Position numbers and translations under genes: made by a program. Under the pieces are notes generated by a model. It saw only the letters and a list, made by a program, of their open reading frames with translations. It had not been told where the DNA came from and made no database searches. Positions 26,601-39,130 of a DNA stretch of 64,000 nt are shown here, in pieces (the stretch's first letter is position 1; each line of letters begins with the position of its first letter). The stretch is from the NCBI GenBank assembly GCA_037013685.1, contig CM072886.1, positions 87,488,922-87,552,921 of the forward strand, in the 5' to 3' direction. This stretch comes from Acridotheres tristis (lineage: Eukaryota; Chordata; Aves; Passeriformes; Sturnidae).

Positions 26601-28309
26601 TATGTAAAAGAGGTGATCATTCTGTATTTTTTTTTTTAATATTAGTCCAAATACTGGAAAGAAATACATATCTAAATATTATAATAAGTTGTGAACATAT
26701 AATATTCAAAACACATATGTTTCCAATACTATGTTTTTCCACAGTTTTTCAAATAATTGGTCGTGGTAAGAGGATATTATGCACTTTCTGAGAGCAGAGG
26801 TTCTGTAAGGTTGAAATTCAGAGTCATCTTTAATCTCTGTGTTTGTCATGCAAACAGCAAAACCTGCTTCTTTAACATGTTAAATTTTGTAATGAATCAC
26901 CATTTCCCCCCCCACATTTATGATATTCTTTTGTCTACATAAGCATAAGTGATTACTTTTAGTCTGAGCAAGAGTAATATGAAACATGAATTAATAAAAT
27001 AATCACAAGGGTTTTATAGTTACCAACTTACTGTTTTAGATTACTTCTGGAAGACAGGGAAGTCATAAGAGCTATATATTTCTCCTTTTTTTTCCCTTCT
27101 GGCAAATTTTGACACACTGGACCCATTAGTCAATCTGAAACAATACACTGTTGGGTGGATGGCACCAGAGACTGTACCCAAAGTAGTCAAAATATTGAGA
27201 AGGGAAATTTGAGAGTTACTTAGGTGAAATTGCAGCTCGAGCAAGCCCATGAGGGCTCTCAGGCCCACAGCCCACTCCATTTCAGAAACATCAATGTAGT
27301 CCAACTCATGACTCTCTCAGAGAATGGAAGAGGTCAGCGTGGTTGCACTTCCTATCTTATTTGGTGTTGCCTGGAATTTTTTTTGCAATGGAAGACCGGA
27401 ATCAATGTCTTTCTCTCCCTAAGTGAAACCAACTGTTTCATATTGTACTACTTTTAGCTCCTTCTAGAGTGCACGTCACGAGGGAAGATGGAGGCAGATG
27501 TGTTGCTCTCCTTTTGATGTTGTGTCCTGAAGTAACAAAGAAGTCAGAGGTTAGAAAGACAATATGCAAAAGAGGAGAATAACCCAGTGGTAATTGGAAG
27601 ATGCAGGAAAGAGAGGAAGTGAAACAGCAAGTGCTGGCTCTGAGAAATGAATTTTATGTTGGATAAAGTCTGACATATCAAAGAGAATACAGACATTTCT
27701 CAAAAGGTTTCCAGAACCTTATAAACTGCTGCTAGTCGGCAACAAAAGTTTTGGCTTGGGAAAGCCACACAGCTTGTCATGGATATAATGGGAGATTTAA
27801 GCCACTGCCCTCTCATATGATAGGACCTATGCCAGGACACGGTCCAAAATGAAGGTATTCCCTATCATTGTAATGGATGCACATTTGATTAGTCAAAGGG
27901 TCATGGTAGCATCTTCCAGTGGATAGCTTGGTGTGTAAGCAATCTGCTGTTACCTCATCAGACATCATTTTGTCTTATGAAGGGAGACACTTGAACTTTG
28001 AATGAACAGATATGCAGTTGGCCAAGAAGATTGAAGATTCAAGCTGTCATTGAGCAAGAGTCGTTGCGTATAATTTCCAAGTCAGTCTTTCATTGAGCCC
28101 TTTATAATTATTTGTATGTTAATACATTTTTAAAAACTCTTTGGCAGCTACTAGACAATCTGAATTAAGGCAAAGTTTTGCATCTTGTTTTTCAGTAAGG
28201 AAGCCAACAATTTCTGGTGAAGAAACAGTAACAACCTGCCTTTGGGGGTTGGTGTGTGTAGCATAATCTATTGATTCACTGGAAATTAGAAAGCATGGGT
28301 ATCTCTCCT
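17689..28309. other. Non-coding, mostly unique sequence
   Basis: I see no exon or RNA gene in this long AT-rich stretch. Scattered pyrimidine-rich text at about 24570-24610 and 24780-25340 could be old repeat sequence that I cannot assign. Open frames such as the 137-codon one at 24058-24471 (minus) are rich in Phe, Leu and Ser from AT-rich DNA and match no family I know. Confidence 0.35.
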
Positions 28310-28480
28310 GGCTACACTCCAGTGGAATGTGTTAGTTTGGACAAATCACTTAGCTTCTGTGTGCTTCACTTGCTCCATCTGTAAAAAGGAGATAATTATG
28401 GTATATGCCTCTCAAGGATGTTACAGTACTTAATTAGTGAATTTTTAATTCCTTGGAGGTCTTCAGAGGAAATATATTAT
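28310..28480 (+). repeat. MIR-like (CORE-type tRNA-derived) SINE
   Basis: The segment near 28340-28430 follows the MIR consensus order. It has 'ggacaaatcacttagcttct' (consensus: gggcaagtcacttaacctct), then 'tgtgcttcacttgctccatc', then 'tctgtaaaaaggagataatt' (consensus: tctgtaaaatggggataata), then text matching '...tacctctcaaggttgtta'. This central block is the most conserved part of MIR. Divergence of roughly a quarter fits an ancient amniote element. The ends are approximate. Confidence 0.8.
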
Positions 28481-28775
28481 ATGTTAAATATGTCTAAAAT
28501 ATATTCAAATAATTTAAAAATTATTATAATCATTCCCTATTTAAAACATATCTTTTTTCTTTGAAGTCATGGAGCTTTGGGACAAAGAATGAGAGATTCT
28601 CAAGAACATATGAAAAAATAGTTTTACCTGCTTTTCAAGTGCTTGTTGGTCAACAGGTTACTTTAAAGGCTATGTTCATTTGTTGTAGCAAAAAAAAGGT
28701 TATAATTGCTTATATCTTCCAATATGTTGTGTAAAAATGTTAGCGAAGATGGGAAAACAACTAATTTCAAGGAAC

Positions 28776-28910
28776 AATCATGAAATCACAAATCAAAGAA
28801 TGGCCTGAGTTGGAAGCGACTCCAAAGACCATCTAGTTATGACTCTCCTGCCATGGACAGGGGAACCTTTCACAAGACCAGGTTTCTTAGGACCCCTCCA
28901 GCTATAGCCA
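28776..28910 (-). repeat. CR1 LINE 3' end fragment, minus strand
   Basis: The segment starts with a degenerate octamer tail (AATCATGAAATCACAAATCA). It continues 'gaatggcctgagttggaagc', 'accatctagt', 'ctcctgccatggacagggga' and 'tttcacaagaccaggttt', in the order of a reversed CR1 3' end. It is only about 130 bp long and moderately diverged. It lies 300 bp after the MIR copy. Confidence 0.9.
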
Positions 28911-30420
28911 AGGGCCAACCATGAATTAATTTAGACCAGAAACTGCAAGCAGGTTTCTTGGACAATCAAGTTCTAGAACCACTGAAATATGAACAAGTGT
29001 TAGCAAAAAACTTTAAAAATGTTTAGGTTATGATCAGGCAGTAAGCAAAAAGTGTTATACATTGCAGCAGTCAAAGTAACAGAGTGCTGTACTCAAACCT
29101 TAAGGAACTACAGTTTACTACGACTGAGTAAGCCTTGCAATACACAGCAAATATAAATGTGGCATTATGTCATGGTCACAGAGTCAGAGCAGGCTCTATC
29201 TCTGCTATTTGCAGTTGTATCTCTGTTATGTTCACAGAACCCGTATCAAGCCATTCTGTCAGATCTGATATACAGCAAGGAAATAGTGCCACATGAAGGA
29301 AGTTGTTCATACTGCTCTGTGATATTCAGAAAATATCATATGTTTTAGCAGTTATAAGTTCCTCATGACATTTGCGTTCTGCTCAAGACACATGTAACAT
29401 TGCAGTTTTCAGTTTTAGGACTGAGGTAGAGTCAGCTGCCTTTTTCAGCTACTGAGTGATAATCAATCTGTGCCGTATAGAGTGTAGTTAGAATAACTAC
29501 ATGGAGCCATCCATTGATCTAAATGCTTCACATGGATAGAATTAAATCTCACTCAGCACCTTCTTCTCAATAGCTAGTTGTGGCATCTGGTTTAGTTTCA
29601 ACTTGGTTCCAGACTAAGTAAATGTAACAAATATCTGAAAATATCTGTTAAGCTGTGAGGAACAAAACTTCTCTTTTCTTCAACAAATCAATAATATTGA
29701 TATATACACAGTAGATGTAATTCTCATCTTTGATGCAACATCATATACTTCATTAGTATAAAAAGCTGAATCTAAAATATCAATTAAAAGAAACAAACTA
29801 ACTGAAATATTCTCTGATGGGTTCTTTCACTATGACAAAATATTGTCAATGATTGTGTGTACATTTGCCTCTTGGTTGAGAACAGCACTGCTGCTTGAAA
29901 AAAATTCCTTGGCCAAAGCATTTGCTGCAGTTTGATCTGGATTTGTAGAGCAGTTTTACTGTATGCAATTGGATTTCTAACGAGTAAAAATGTTCTGCTC
30001 TTGTTGCACGCCAAATGCAACTGCAAACCCAGAGTAAATACATAAACATCTACATCTATGACCTGTCCTCCAGCCTGCTAAGAACCATTACATAGTAAGG
30101 ACAGTCAGCCCAGGGGACCAAACCAACTGAGTACAGTGTAAGACCCTGACTGAAAAACCATTTAGATGTAGGAGCTGCAGCAGCAACTGTTTTAATCTTC
30201 TGAATCCTTCTATTGCACTAAACCACTTCTTAGTACCCACATAGCCAGTATTATCCTGACCACAAATAATTTTTCATGTAATTTCATTATTTTAGTTTTA
30301 TATGTGAATTTATGAATCTATAAATGCACACAAACACAAATGCATGTATATAGAAAGACACGTCCTGCATCTGTAATTTTTTTAAATAAAAATTCACAGG
30401 AAAAAGGTTTTGTAGTTGGT
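28911..30420. other. Non-coding unique sequence
   Basis: I see nothing identifiable. The stretch is AT-rich with no long frame and no repeat I can name. Confidence 0.4.
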
Positions 30421-30726
30421 TTTTTTTTTCCTCACTTCAGTGATGACATTGTTAAAGTTCTTGTTCAGAAACTGCAACTTAGGCAAAAAAGCACAAAGTT
30501 GTCCAAGATTCTCATTGGCTGGCAATTCTGTAAAATGAATTATATAAGTGAATTACTGGTGAGTGGTAAACCAGCATGCATTCAACTGGTGTGTACCAGG
30601 ATGTTGATTTGTGGTAGCCCTATGAACACTAAGGACATTCCAGAGGACTGGAAGAAAGATAACACCATGCCAGTACTTAAAAGACTAAATGAGCCAACCC
30701 ACATAATTATAGGGCTGTCAGCATGA
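30340..30726 (+). pseudogene. Broken CR1 reverse-transcriptase remnant (N-terminal part)
   Basis: This is a 128-codon open frame whose last 30 or so residues contain IPEDWKKDNTMPVLKR (residues about 100-115). That corresponds to the conserved PEDW segment at the start of the CR1 reverse-transcriptase domain. The first two-thirds have no family resemblance I can see. The frame stops at 30726, while homologous text continues for about 300 bp in other frames. It is a decayed fragment and not a functional gene. Confidence 0.65.
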
Positions 30727-31070
30727 CATCGATCCCAGGCAAAATAATAGAGTTACTGAAATGGGACTCTGTTACTAAAAGAATGAAAGGAGGGAAATGG
30801 AATGAATGCCAATCAACATAAGCATATGGAAAATAGACCCTGTCAAAATAACTTTCTTTTGTGCAAGATTACTTCATTGGTTGCAAAATGGAATTGTGTT
30901 GATATAAGCTACCTAAGTTTTGGCAGGACATGGCATGACATGTCTTACAAACCTGTGTATATGACATATACAGATAGTTATATGTATCATTTTTGTTTAA
31001 AATCAGGGATTCAAAATTAGCACAGTACACAGGAAAAATCTTGTCTTGTGGGTCCTGATATATAAACACA
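30421..31070 (+). repeat. Ancient CR1 ORF2 fragment, plus strand
   Basis: From about 30637 the sense strand reads as the region just before and into the CR1 reverse transcriptase. It has 'attccagaggactggaagaa', then 'cagtacttaaaagac', 'gggctgtcagcatgacatcg', 'ggcaaaataatagagttact', 'aatgccaatcaacataagc', 'atggaaaatagaccctgtca' and 'aataactt'. These match the usual P-E-D-W-x-x-A / gK-v-m-E / N-Q-H-G-F / S-C-x-T-N-L coding blocks. Later text (30900-30970) matches the 'gttgatat...ctacctaa' motif leading to the YLDF-type site. Frames are broken. Confidence 0.75.
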
Positions 31071-34000
31071 GAGTTAGCACTGAATGTGTGAGGTTTGAGC
31101 TCAGTATTGCAGGGTTTTGTTTTTTGTTTGGCTTTTTTAATTGTTATAATCTATTCAATATTTTGTATCCGTGACAAGATATGAAATAATTGATAATTAG
31201 TGCATTTCCACCATTTCTGGCAGTGGAAAAATTTGAAGAGATAGTTAATGAACAGGCTATGTTACTGCAACAGAATATTCTGTTTATCTCATTTAGGTGA
31301 ATGCAAGGAAATCATGGGATGTACTGTGGTCATTTAAAGAGTAGAACACCAAGGACCTGCTATATGCCAAGGTTCAGATTTCATTGCTCTCAACGCCTCC
31401 AGACCACATGAAACAATGGAGTTGGTTTTTATTTTCCAGACATTTCCTACAAAGAATGGGATGAGGAGAGACGGGGAGCAGTGAAGTTATGCTCACTGAC
31501 TACTGGAAGCAAACACAGGAGGTGTATCCATCCACTTACTTTTCTACAGAGAGAAGGTTGCTTGCAACCTCTTCCATTCCCATCCCCCATTGACAGGACT
31601 CTTCAAATTATATTTTATCACTCGCAGCTTTCCCTTGTGGCCTCCCTGATTTGTTTCCCTAGGACTCTTGTGTTTCCTCCCCACTTAGAGTGTCCCACAA
31701 CTGACATTTTGCCACTTCTAGTGACACCAAGGAGCAGAATTCAGTTGCTCACAAGCTACCTGTGTCTTGGAAGCTCAGGTCTTGGAACATTACTCTGAGT
31801 TAGTCAAGTAAGTTCCTTACACAGTGTCCACGAAGAGTTAGTTCTCTTGCGGCGGGAAGCAGAAGAAACAGGATACTAATTTATCAGCATGTGAAATGCA
31901 GAAATGTCTTAAAAGCAGTACCACACAAATAATTGACTGTGGACAGCATCCTCCTTCACTTTTTAACCTCTATTTGAACATTTTAATTTTCTATGGCTGC
32001 AGGCAACAGAATAATGTTTCACAGGCTGCATGCAGCTACTGAGTTAGAGGAAAATCAACTTCATTTTTCTTTTTTTATTCCTAAGATATTATTAGAGGTA
32101 AATTGAGCTTTACCTCAAAATTTCTTGGCTTAGTCCACAAAGATACACAAGACTCTTGGCTTATTCCATAGACATTTGATAAAGAAAAGAGAAAGTTAGA
32201 TTTTGGAGAAAGCTAGTGCTACTACTGCTTTTAATTAGTGAAATAAAATATAAAATTTAGAAATTATCGAATTTAGGTTCAGGTTTGCTTGGGTAAGATT
32301 CTCAGCTGATGTAAAACAACATAATTTTCTATAGTTACAGTTGAATTCCTTTCTTTCATATCAGCTGAGAATCTGGCAGCTATTATTTATTTAAGCTTTC
32401 AGTATGAAACAAAACTGCTCTGAGAGACTTTTCTTTTTTTCTCATTCAACCATAAGCCAATATCCAGAGTACAAATGTTTGGTAATAAATTTTTCTTACC
32501 ACTGGAATTTAGACTAGATACAAATGTAATTTAGCTAGTACTTTATTTTACAGCTCAGGGGATTTGTTGGATACTTACTTAGGGCAAAAGCATTTAGTTT
32601 TAGATATTGACACCAGCCGTGCTGTCATCTGGCAAACACTGGAGCACATATAGTACTTAGGAGAATTATATTTGGTAAATAAAAAAGATGTGTAAGTGAA
32701 AAATATGTTGATTGTAGTATAGGCTGATATTTTAAGCAGTCACAGATGGCCATGTACTAACTGGTTATTGACAGCAATATCAGCTCTAGAAAGGATTTTG
32801 ACAGGTCTCATCATACAATGATTAATTACTGTGAGGCACTCCAATTTCCTCCCTTGTACAGCTCATGGCTCACAGTAAAATCTGTTGCTCTTATTACACT
32901 CTACAACACAGGAAATATCTTCTCACTGCTGTATCCAAGGACCAATCAAAACTCTAAAATTCAGTCAAATAAGACTCACAGTCAATGCTGGGAAGGCCTT
33001 TCCTCAAGGGATTGAGAAAGGAAGGAAGTTAGTATGGCTTTGCTCTCTGTGTTTTAATTTGTTTTAAATGACCAATGAGTAGTAGATATGAATAGTTTTC
33101 TGAGGAGAGCAGGTGGGTATTAGTCAAGTCAGTTCTCAGATTATGCATAAAATTATATAGGTGAAAAATTAACAGCTCTGAGAGGAAGCCAAAGGATAGT
33201 ATGCCTAAAACATATATACTAAAAGAACAAGGACAATAATTGAAATAAGAGTTTTGTATTTTCCTGAGATTTTTCCTAAAACAGAGACATTGCCCATTTG
33301 AAGAGTTGCTTCTAGCTCCTGGTGTTGCATATACAGTGATATTGGATGTAAAGTGGTCATTGAGATTTCCCAGAAATGAACGGGGCCAAGTCCTGTATGA
33401 TCAGTTTCAGAGAAAATTTTCAGCAAATAGCTCTGTCAAGAGGGCTTTTTACAGTACAATGTTTTTTAATAAATTAAAGGAGATTCTACATTGTGAGAAT
33501 AATGAAATGTGTTTAAAGTCTAAAAGTTCTCCCTTGCGTGACCTGAAACAATAGGAAGCATGTATGTGGGATGAACTGTCTTTACAGTGTGGAATTCTGT
33601 TTAAGATTTTCAGGCTAGCTCCAGATGAGGTAGCAGATCTACACATCTGTACAACTCTGAACAGAAATTATAGTCTGGGTCCTGGAAGTAGTGCAGATGC
33701 ATGATTGCTGCACTGAATTATTCTTTGGCTAGTGCAGTTATGCTGACGTGGCTATGCTGCTTCCAGCCTTATTTTGAGCTAGCTTAGGTCTCTGTGCCCT
33801 ATAGTGCAAACTTATCTGCAGTCTTCACCCTTACCAGAACCTAGAAATGTTGACACTTTAAATACAGCACCTCTTGTATCTGCAAAAGACAGTGGGAATG
33901 CTCAGGGGTATATCCAGCTCTAATTAGCAAGCTGTACTCTGAGGTGGGCATTGCTCTTTATTTCTCCTGTCCTTCCTCGTAAAATTAGACGTAGGACAAT

Positions 34001-34575
34001 TGATTGCTCAGAACTGTGTGCCTAAAGTTAGCAAAGGCAAACTCTTTCTTTGGATCTTGGTGGGTGTGTTTTGCATAAAGGCTGAGGATTGGGCTGACTG
34101 TCTGATTAAGGTCAAACCTGACTTAGATTGGCAGGGTTTTAGGTGCTGCTGTGTATGTGTATATCTGTGCTGAGTGTAAAGGTGTTTTCAACTTCCTTTG
34201 CAGCATAGGATGCGGTTCAGCTTTTGGGAATCATCAGGGCAGCTCTCACTTCGTCAGTTTTCTAACATCAAAGGATCTTTTGGAATTACTAATGCCTTGA
34301 TCTCCACTTCTCAGTCTGTAGCACAGAGCTTATTCTGAAACACTTTGGTCTAATTAAAACCTTAGGGTTTGTATGAAATTGAGTGATATATAAGGTTGGT
34401 GATATAAAAGAAGGAGAAGACTACATGATCATCAGTGTTGGTCACTTGGTGATCTTTTCCAAAATTATGTTCTACAGGTCATCATTTTCTCCCCGTGGAT
34501 CAGAAGGAGGTATGGATATTATATCTGTTCAAGAGCTCTAAAGCTGTAAGGAAACCTGCCTTGAATTTATTTCCA
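31071..34575. other. Non-coding sequence
   Basis: I see no gene. A 105-codon frame at 31481-31798 (plus) lies in a slightly GC-richer patch but shows no domain. At 33614-33783 an 8-bp inverted repeat (GCTAGCTC/GAGCTAGC) flanks about 170 bp, which could be the ends of a small old MITE-like element or chance. Confidence 0.35.
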
Positions 34576-35220
34576 CAGAATCACATAATCACAGAATGGG
34601 TCAGTTTGAAAGGAACCATACTGGCTCACCTGGTCCAACCTCCCTGTTCAAGCAAGGTCATCTCAGAGCACATGGCACAGGATTGTGTCCAGACTCTTCT
34701 GGAATAGCTCCAGAGAGGGAGACTCAACCACCTCTCTGGCCAATCAGTTGCAGTGTATGGTCACTCAAAGTTCTTCTTCGTGTTCAGATGGAACTTCTTG
34801 CACATGAATTTCTGCCCATTGCCTCTTGTTCTATTGGCTGGCACTATTGGGAAGAGTCTGGATCCATCTTCTTGGCAACCTTGCTTTTGATATTTATAGA
34901 CAGTAAGGTTTACTTTTCAGTACTTTCTTCTTGAGGCTTCCTGAGCAGGCCCAGACCTGTTGGCATTTCCTAAAAAGAGACTTACTCTTGTTCCTTGATC
35001 AACTTTGTAGCTCTTGTCTGCACCTACTCCAGGAGCTGCATGTCTGTCCTGTACCGAGAAGCCCAGACCTGTGCACAGCACTGCAGGTGTGACCACGCCA
35101 GGATTCAGTAGAAGGGCAGGATCATCTCCCTTGACCTGCTGGCTCTGCTCTTCCTCATGCACTCCTTCATGGCTACAGCAAAAAAGAGATATCTCTGTCC
35201 CTGGCTGCAACCAGGGCTTA
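34576..35220 (-). repeat. CR1 LINE 3' portion, about 645 bp, minus strand
   Basis: The segment begins with the octamer tail (AATCACATAATCACAGAATG). It follows the reversed CR1 order: 'ctggtccaacctccctgttc', 'actcaaccacctctctggcc', 'cattgcctcttgttct', 'cttgaggcttcctgagcagg', 'cctgtaccgagaagcccag', 'gcactgcaggtgtgacca' and 'tctcccttgacctgctggct'. It is the longest of the younger CR1 copies in the window and includes the end of ORF2 plus the 3' UTR, with several indels. Small open frames on both strands inside it are by-products. The 5' border near 35220 is approximate. Confidence 0.93.
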
Positions 35221-38200
35221 AATGCTATTCAGTGATCAAAGGTGAAACATTTACTTTTGTGTTGCCTTTTGACCTGGTTACCACTGATGAAGCATGAGTT
35301 ATATTGCATCAGTAAAACAGTTGAGAGCATGGGAGCACCCCACAAAATTGCTTCATCTAAAGGCCCAGTTGATATAGTTATGAAGGGGGGGTGTGCAGAG
35401 ACAGAAGAGCAGGGAGGCAGGTGCTGTCACCCGTAGGTTCTTGTTTGGCATGATTTTTTGAAACCCATAAGAAAGAATTTACAGCCAGGAGACACTAAAA
35501 AGAAATAGGTGGATATTTTCCCACAACTGAACAGAAATGAAAAGATAGGGAAAAAAACTATGCCCTGATATGCCTGACCCTGTAGCCTATCTGATCACAG
35601 AGGCCCAATGTCACCAAAGTCAGGCTAACAAGATGTCACCTCACTTGATGATCATGGATTTGTAGGTTCAGACTCCACCTGTATAGTGGAGGAATATATA
35701 TATATATAATATATACAGAGGAAGCCTGAATCCCTGGTGAAAACACACATGGCACTGGGGTCTCACAGAGTTCTGCTCAGTAGAGTGGCAGTAAAAAGCC
35801 AAGAGGAAAATAATCCTATGCTATAACTGATTTCTGAAAATTATAAAAGAAGTAAAATTAATGGTCATGGCTTGAGATGAATACTGTGAATGGCGAGGAA
35901 TAATGAAATGTTCTTAGGGAACATTAGGAACCCAACAGGCAGTCAAGTAATTTAAGACAGGTAGAAAAATTACACATGTTTTTAATGCTTTTAATTTGCT
36001 TTTCAGTATGCCCTTCAAGGTCAAACATATGCCATAGGTTTATAGCCAAAATATTAGTTTTCTCTCTTAGGGGCCTTACTTTAGGTTACTGATGCTGAAA
36101 GCTGATGCATGAAATTGCCTAATGGCTGCTTGAATTCATGCAGTAGGACTGTTAATGTGGCATCCTTGCTTAGCATAAATAAAACTCCTTACTATGAGAA
36201 TAGTTTTCCAAGTTTTTCAATTCAGTGAGTTTGCAAAGTGTTGCAAACCAATATCAAATCTGTAAAATCAGTTTACAAATTCAATCTAATATCATCTCCC
36301 AACCCAAACTTCACCGAATACTACTTTCCCCATTCCTTGGTTTTATTGTACATTAAAGATGTTGGAGTTTTTTTCTATTAATATTACTTTTAACAATCCA
36401 GTTAAAATAGATCCTGTAAATTTATTTAGTCCATTTGATCTAAAACCTAGACATAAATATGACAATAACATATCAAGTAGTTTTTATGTGCAAGGTCTTG
36501 GGAGTTAAAGGATTTTCAAGATTTACAGTAAACTTTACTTACTTGGAATTATCTGTGGGATTTTACATGTCCTTAAGCCTTCAGGTAGCAGTGCTTTTTC
36601 TTAGAGCCTTATTGATTCTCTATAATTACTATTAAATAGCAAAATTAACTGACTAAAAGTAATATATTAATGGAAATGACACCATTGTCAATACTGTATT
36701 TATAAGGTATTGAATATATATGTAACAGCCATGCACCATAATTATCATATACATACCTAGAGAGCCACCATATCAACTTTTATATCTGAATTTTAGAATT
36801 TTTTATGGACTTTAAATGCTATTGTTTTACAGTTCTAGTAGTATTAATACCTTTGTTCCGCAAATTAAATCTTTTTTATATTAACATTTTTTCCTAAAGC
36901 TGAGGTGATACAAACCCTATACTGTGCTAAATAATGAAATAAATATATAAATAAAATATTTATAAAAAAGATACTGACTTTTCAGAAATAAACTGGACCA
37001 TGTAGGCATGCATGTGATTAAAAACAGAGATAAAAGCTGTTAGCTGAAATGCTTTATTTCTTGAAAGCTGTTTTAGACTAAGAAGAGATGACAATGTCCC
37101 TGAGCAGAACAACATATTTTGAAGAACAATCCAAAATGAGAGTTTTATTAATAGTGGAGTGAATCTGGTAGAGCTTCCCTATGTATGTTTACTCCTGACA
37201 TATCTTTTTTTTTTCCCCCTTTATTTTTTTTTCCCAATCTCTAAGTTACACATGAGAAAGCTTCTGGTTACCATAGCTGTCATGGGGAGATTACTGAGGA
37301 GATGATATTGTATGCTAAATTTACCAGTCAGCAGGAAATGATCAGTGGAAGGAGAATGCAGAAGAGTAAGAGTAGTGCTCAAGGGGAGCAGGACTCTTGA
37401 GTAAAAGGTATCGCTGATCTGTGGAGGACAGGATGGAATTCAGGTGAGAGAATTTAGATCTTCTGTAGAAATGCAGCAATGCTTTGAAATGAGGATTTTA
37501 AAGATGGATCTCCAGAAGAAATTTATCTTTGACCAGGAGGAATGGGGAAATTTGTGTTTAGAGATTCTTGAAGTATGAATGGGCTTTTGGTGTGAAATTT
37601 TGAGGTGCCCCCACTAGGCATTCTTATCCCTTAATCTCCCTTTGTGGGGATGGTGACCCATACTCAGGCCCTTATAAGTGTTGTAGGCTTAACTGTGCCC
37701 TCTGTAGTCTTAAATTTGGGGAGATTAGCATAAACTTCCTAGTCATGCAAAGGAAAATGAATGCCTGCAGTATATGTGTGGGAACAGTATGTGGTACATC
37801 TGTTTCTGTATCATACTAGAGAGTGAGGGATATATAGAGCATTTGCTTTGTTAGTCAAAAGAGAACAATTACAGCCCTGTGTAAATAAACCTGTGTGTTG
37901 AAAGAACACACTGTGGTGTGTAAGTAGTGACAGACTCTAATTATTTTTGCAGCCATAAAAAATGGGACCAGAAACCCCCAGCTTCTTTCTCCAAATGACA
38001 AGCTTCTTTGCTGTCTATCCAAAGGTAAATGGCAAAGCTATAGTCAAGCCTTAAGTAATATGGTGTCTACACATTCTTCCATGAACAGTTAAAGACTTTC
38101 TGCTACTGAAAATATATAATCTCTTATAGCCAAGGAGATTGCAATCTAGGATACTCAATATGAACACAATCCCACTATATACAATCCAACTCAGCATTCC

Positions 38201-38825
38201 TGAGCACTCCTGACATGAAAATGATTTAGGGAAATTCTGTGTGGTGCCATGGGTGGCATCTTTTCATTAAATCAAAAGAAGTGAAAAGCACATTGGAGTT
38301 TTATTCATTGCACGAAGAAACAGCTAGACCCTCTCTCAGTAAAATGATGGGGAGCAGGCTGATTGCCATCTAGGATGGAACTAATTGGTGTGTTCTCTGG
38401 GGTGTGATAGGATATCAGACTATCAGGCATAATATTACTGTCTTATAAAGCTACTGCATAATGCAACCAGTAGAGTGTGCCACAAAGGTTATACTAAAGG
38501 ACAGCATCATTTTAAAGTCAGTCTGGTGTTCTGTGATGAACCAAAGATGTTTCTACATGAATAGGTTAATGCAGAATCTGGTTCTAGCATGCATGCTTGC
38601 TGTAACATGCATTTAATACACGTACGGATCTACAGGGTGTTCCTGTATAAAGATGTGAGAAAGACTTGAAGAGATAACTGGAGACATTCTGGTCTGAAGT
38701 GGTAAAGACAGACATGTTACACCCACTATGAACAGGAAGCAGTGCAGGTATTGTACTGGTAAAAATATCCAAGTGATGATAAGGAAGCTGAATGAAGCAA
38801 ATGTTGTCATTAAGAGAAAGCTTTA
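35221..38825. other. Non-coding unique sequence
   Basis: I see no gene. A short TA-rich tract lies at about 35693-35715. The block 35440-38580 has no open frame of 60 codons on either strand. No transposon is recognisable. Confidence 0.4.
35693..35715. repeat. (TA)n-like tract
   Basis: This is a short run of TA units interrupted once. It is low complexity only. Confidence 0.75.
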
Positions 38826-39075
38826 AATAAAAGACTCCAAGAACACAGACACATACTATGATAACTAAAAGACATTTTAATTGGCAACATAGAAGAGAGA
38901 AAAATTGACAAGAGAAATCAATATTTTAGCTAGTGGTTTTTAAAATTTTTATTAATAAAAGACTCCAAAAACATAAGCACATACTATGATAACCAAAAGG
39001 CATTTTAATTGGCAACATAGAAGAAACACTGATAAGAGAAATCAACAATATTATGGCTAGTGTTGTTTTTGGTTT
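38826..39075. repeat. Imperfect 128-bp tandem duplication
   Basis: Unit 1 spans 38826-38953 and unit 2 starts at 38954. Both begin AATAAAAGACTCCAA and continue through CACATACTATGATAAC and CATTTTAATTGGCAACATAG to AAGAGAAATCAA and GCTAGTG. In the first 70 bases I count about six substitutions, so the duplication is not recent. Unit 2 has small indels and runs into a T-rich tract. Confidence 0.93.
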
Positions 39076-39130
39076 TGGTTTTTTTTTGTTTTTTTTTTTT
39101 TTTTTTGGTTGGTGTTTTTTTAATTTTTAT
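39062..39130. repeat. T-rich low-complexity tract
   Basis: The tract is built of T runs separated by G or GG, with an uninterrupted run of 18 T at 39089-39106. It directly follows the second unit of the 128-bp duplication. On the minus strand it would read as an A-rich tail, but I see no retrotransposon body attached to it. Confidence 0.85.

Noticed and set aside
31481..31798. 105-codon plus-strand open frame
   Set aside because: It shows no domain and no convincing exon borders.
34917..35210. 97-codon minus-strand frame that looks protein-like
   Set aside because: It lies entirely inside a CR1 copy and comes from its decayed ORF2/3' region.
39062..39130. T-rich tract as the poly-A tail of a minus-strand processed pseudogene
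   Set aside because: No gene-like or retrotransposon-like body is recognisable next to it on the minus-strand 5' side.
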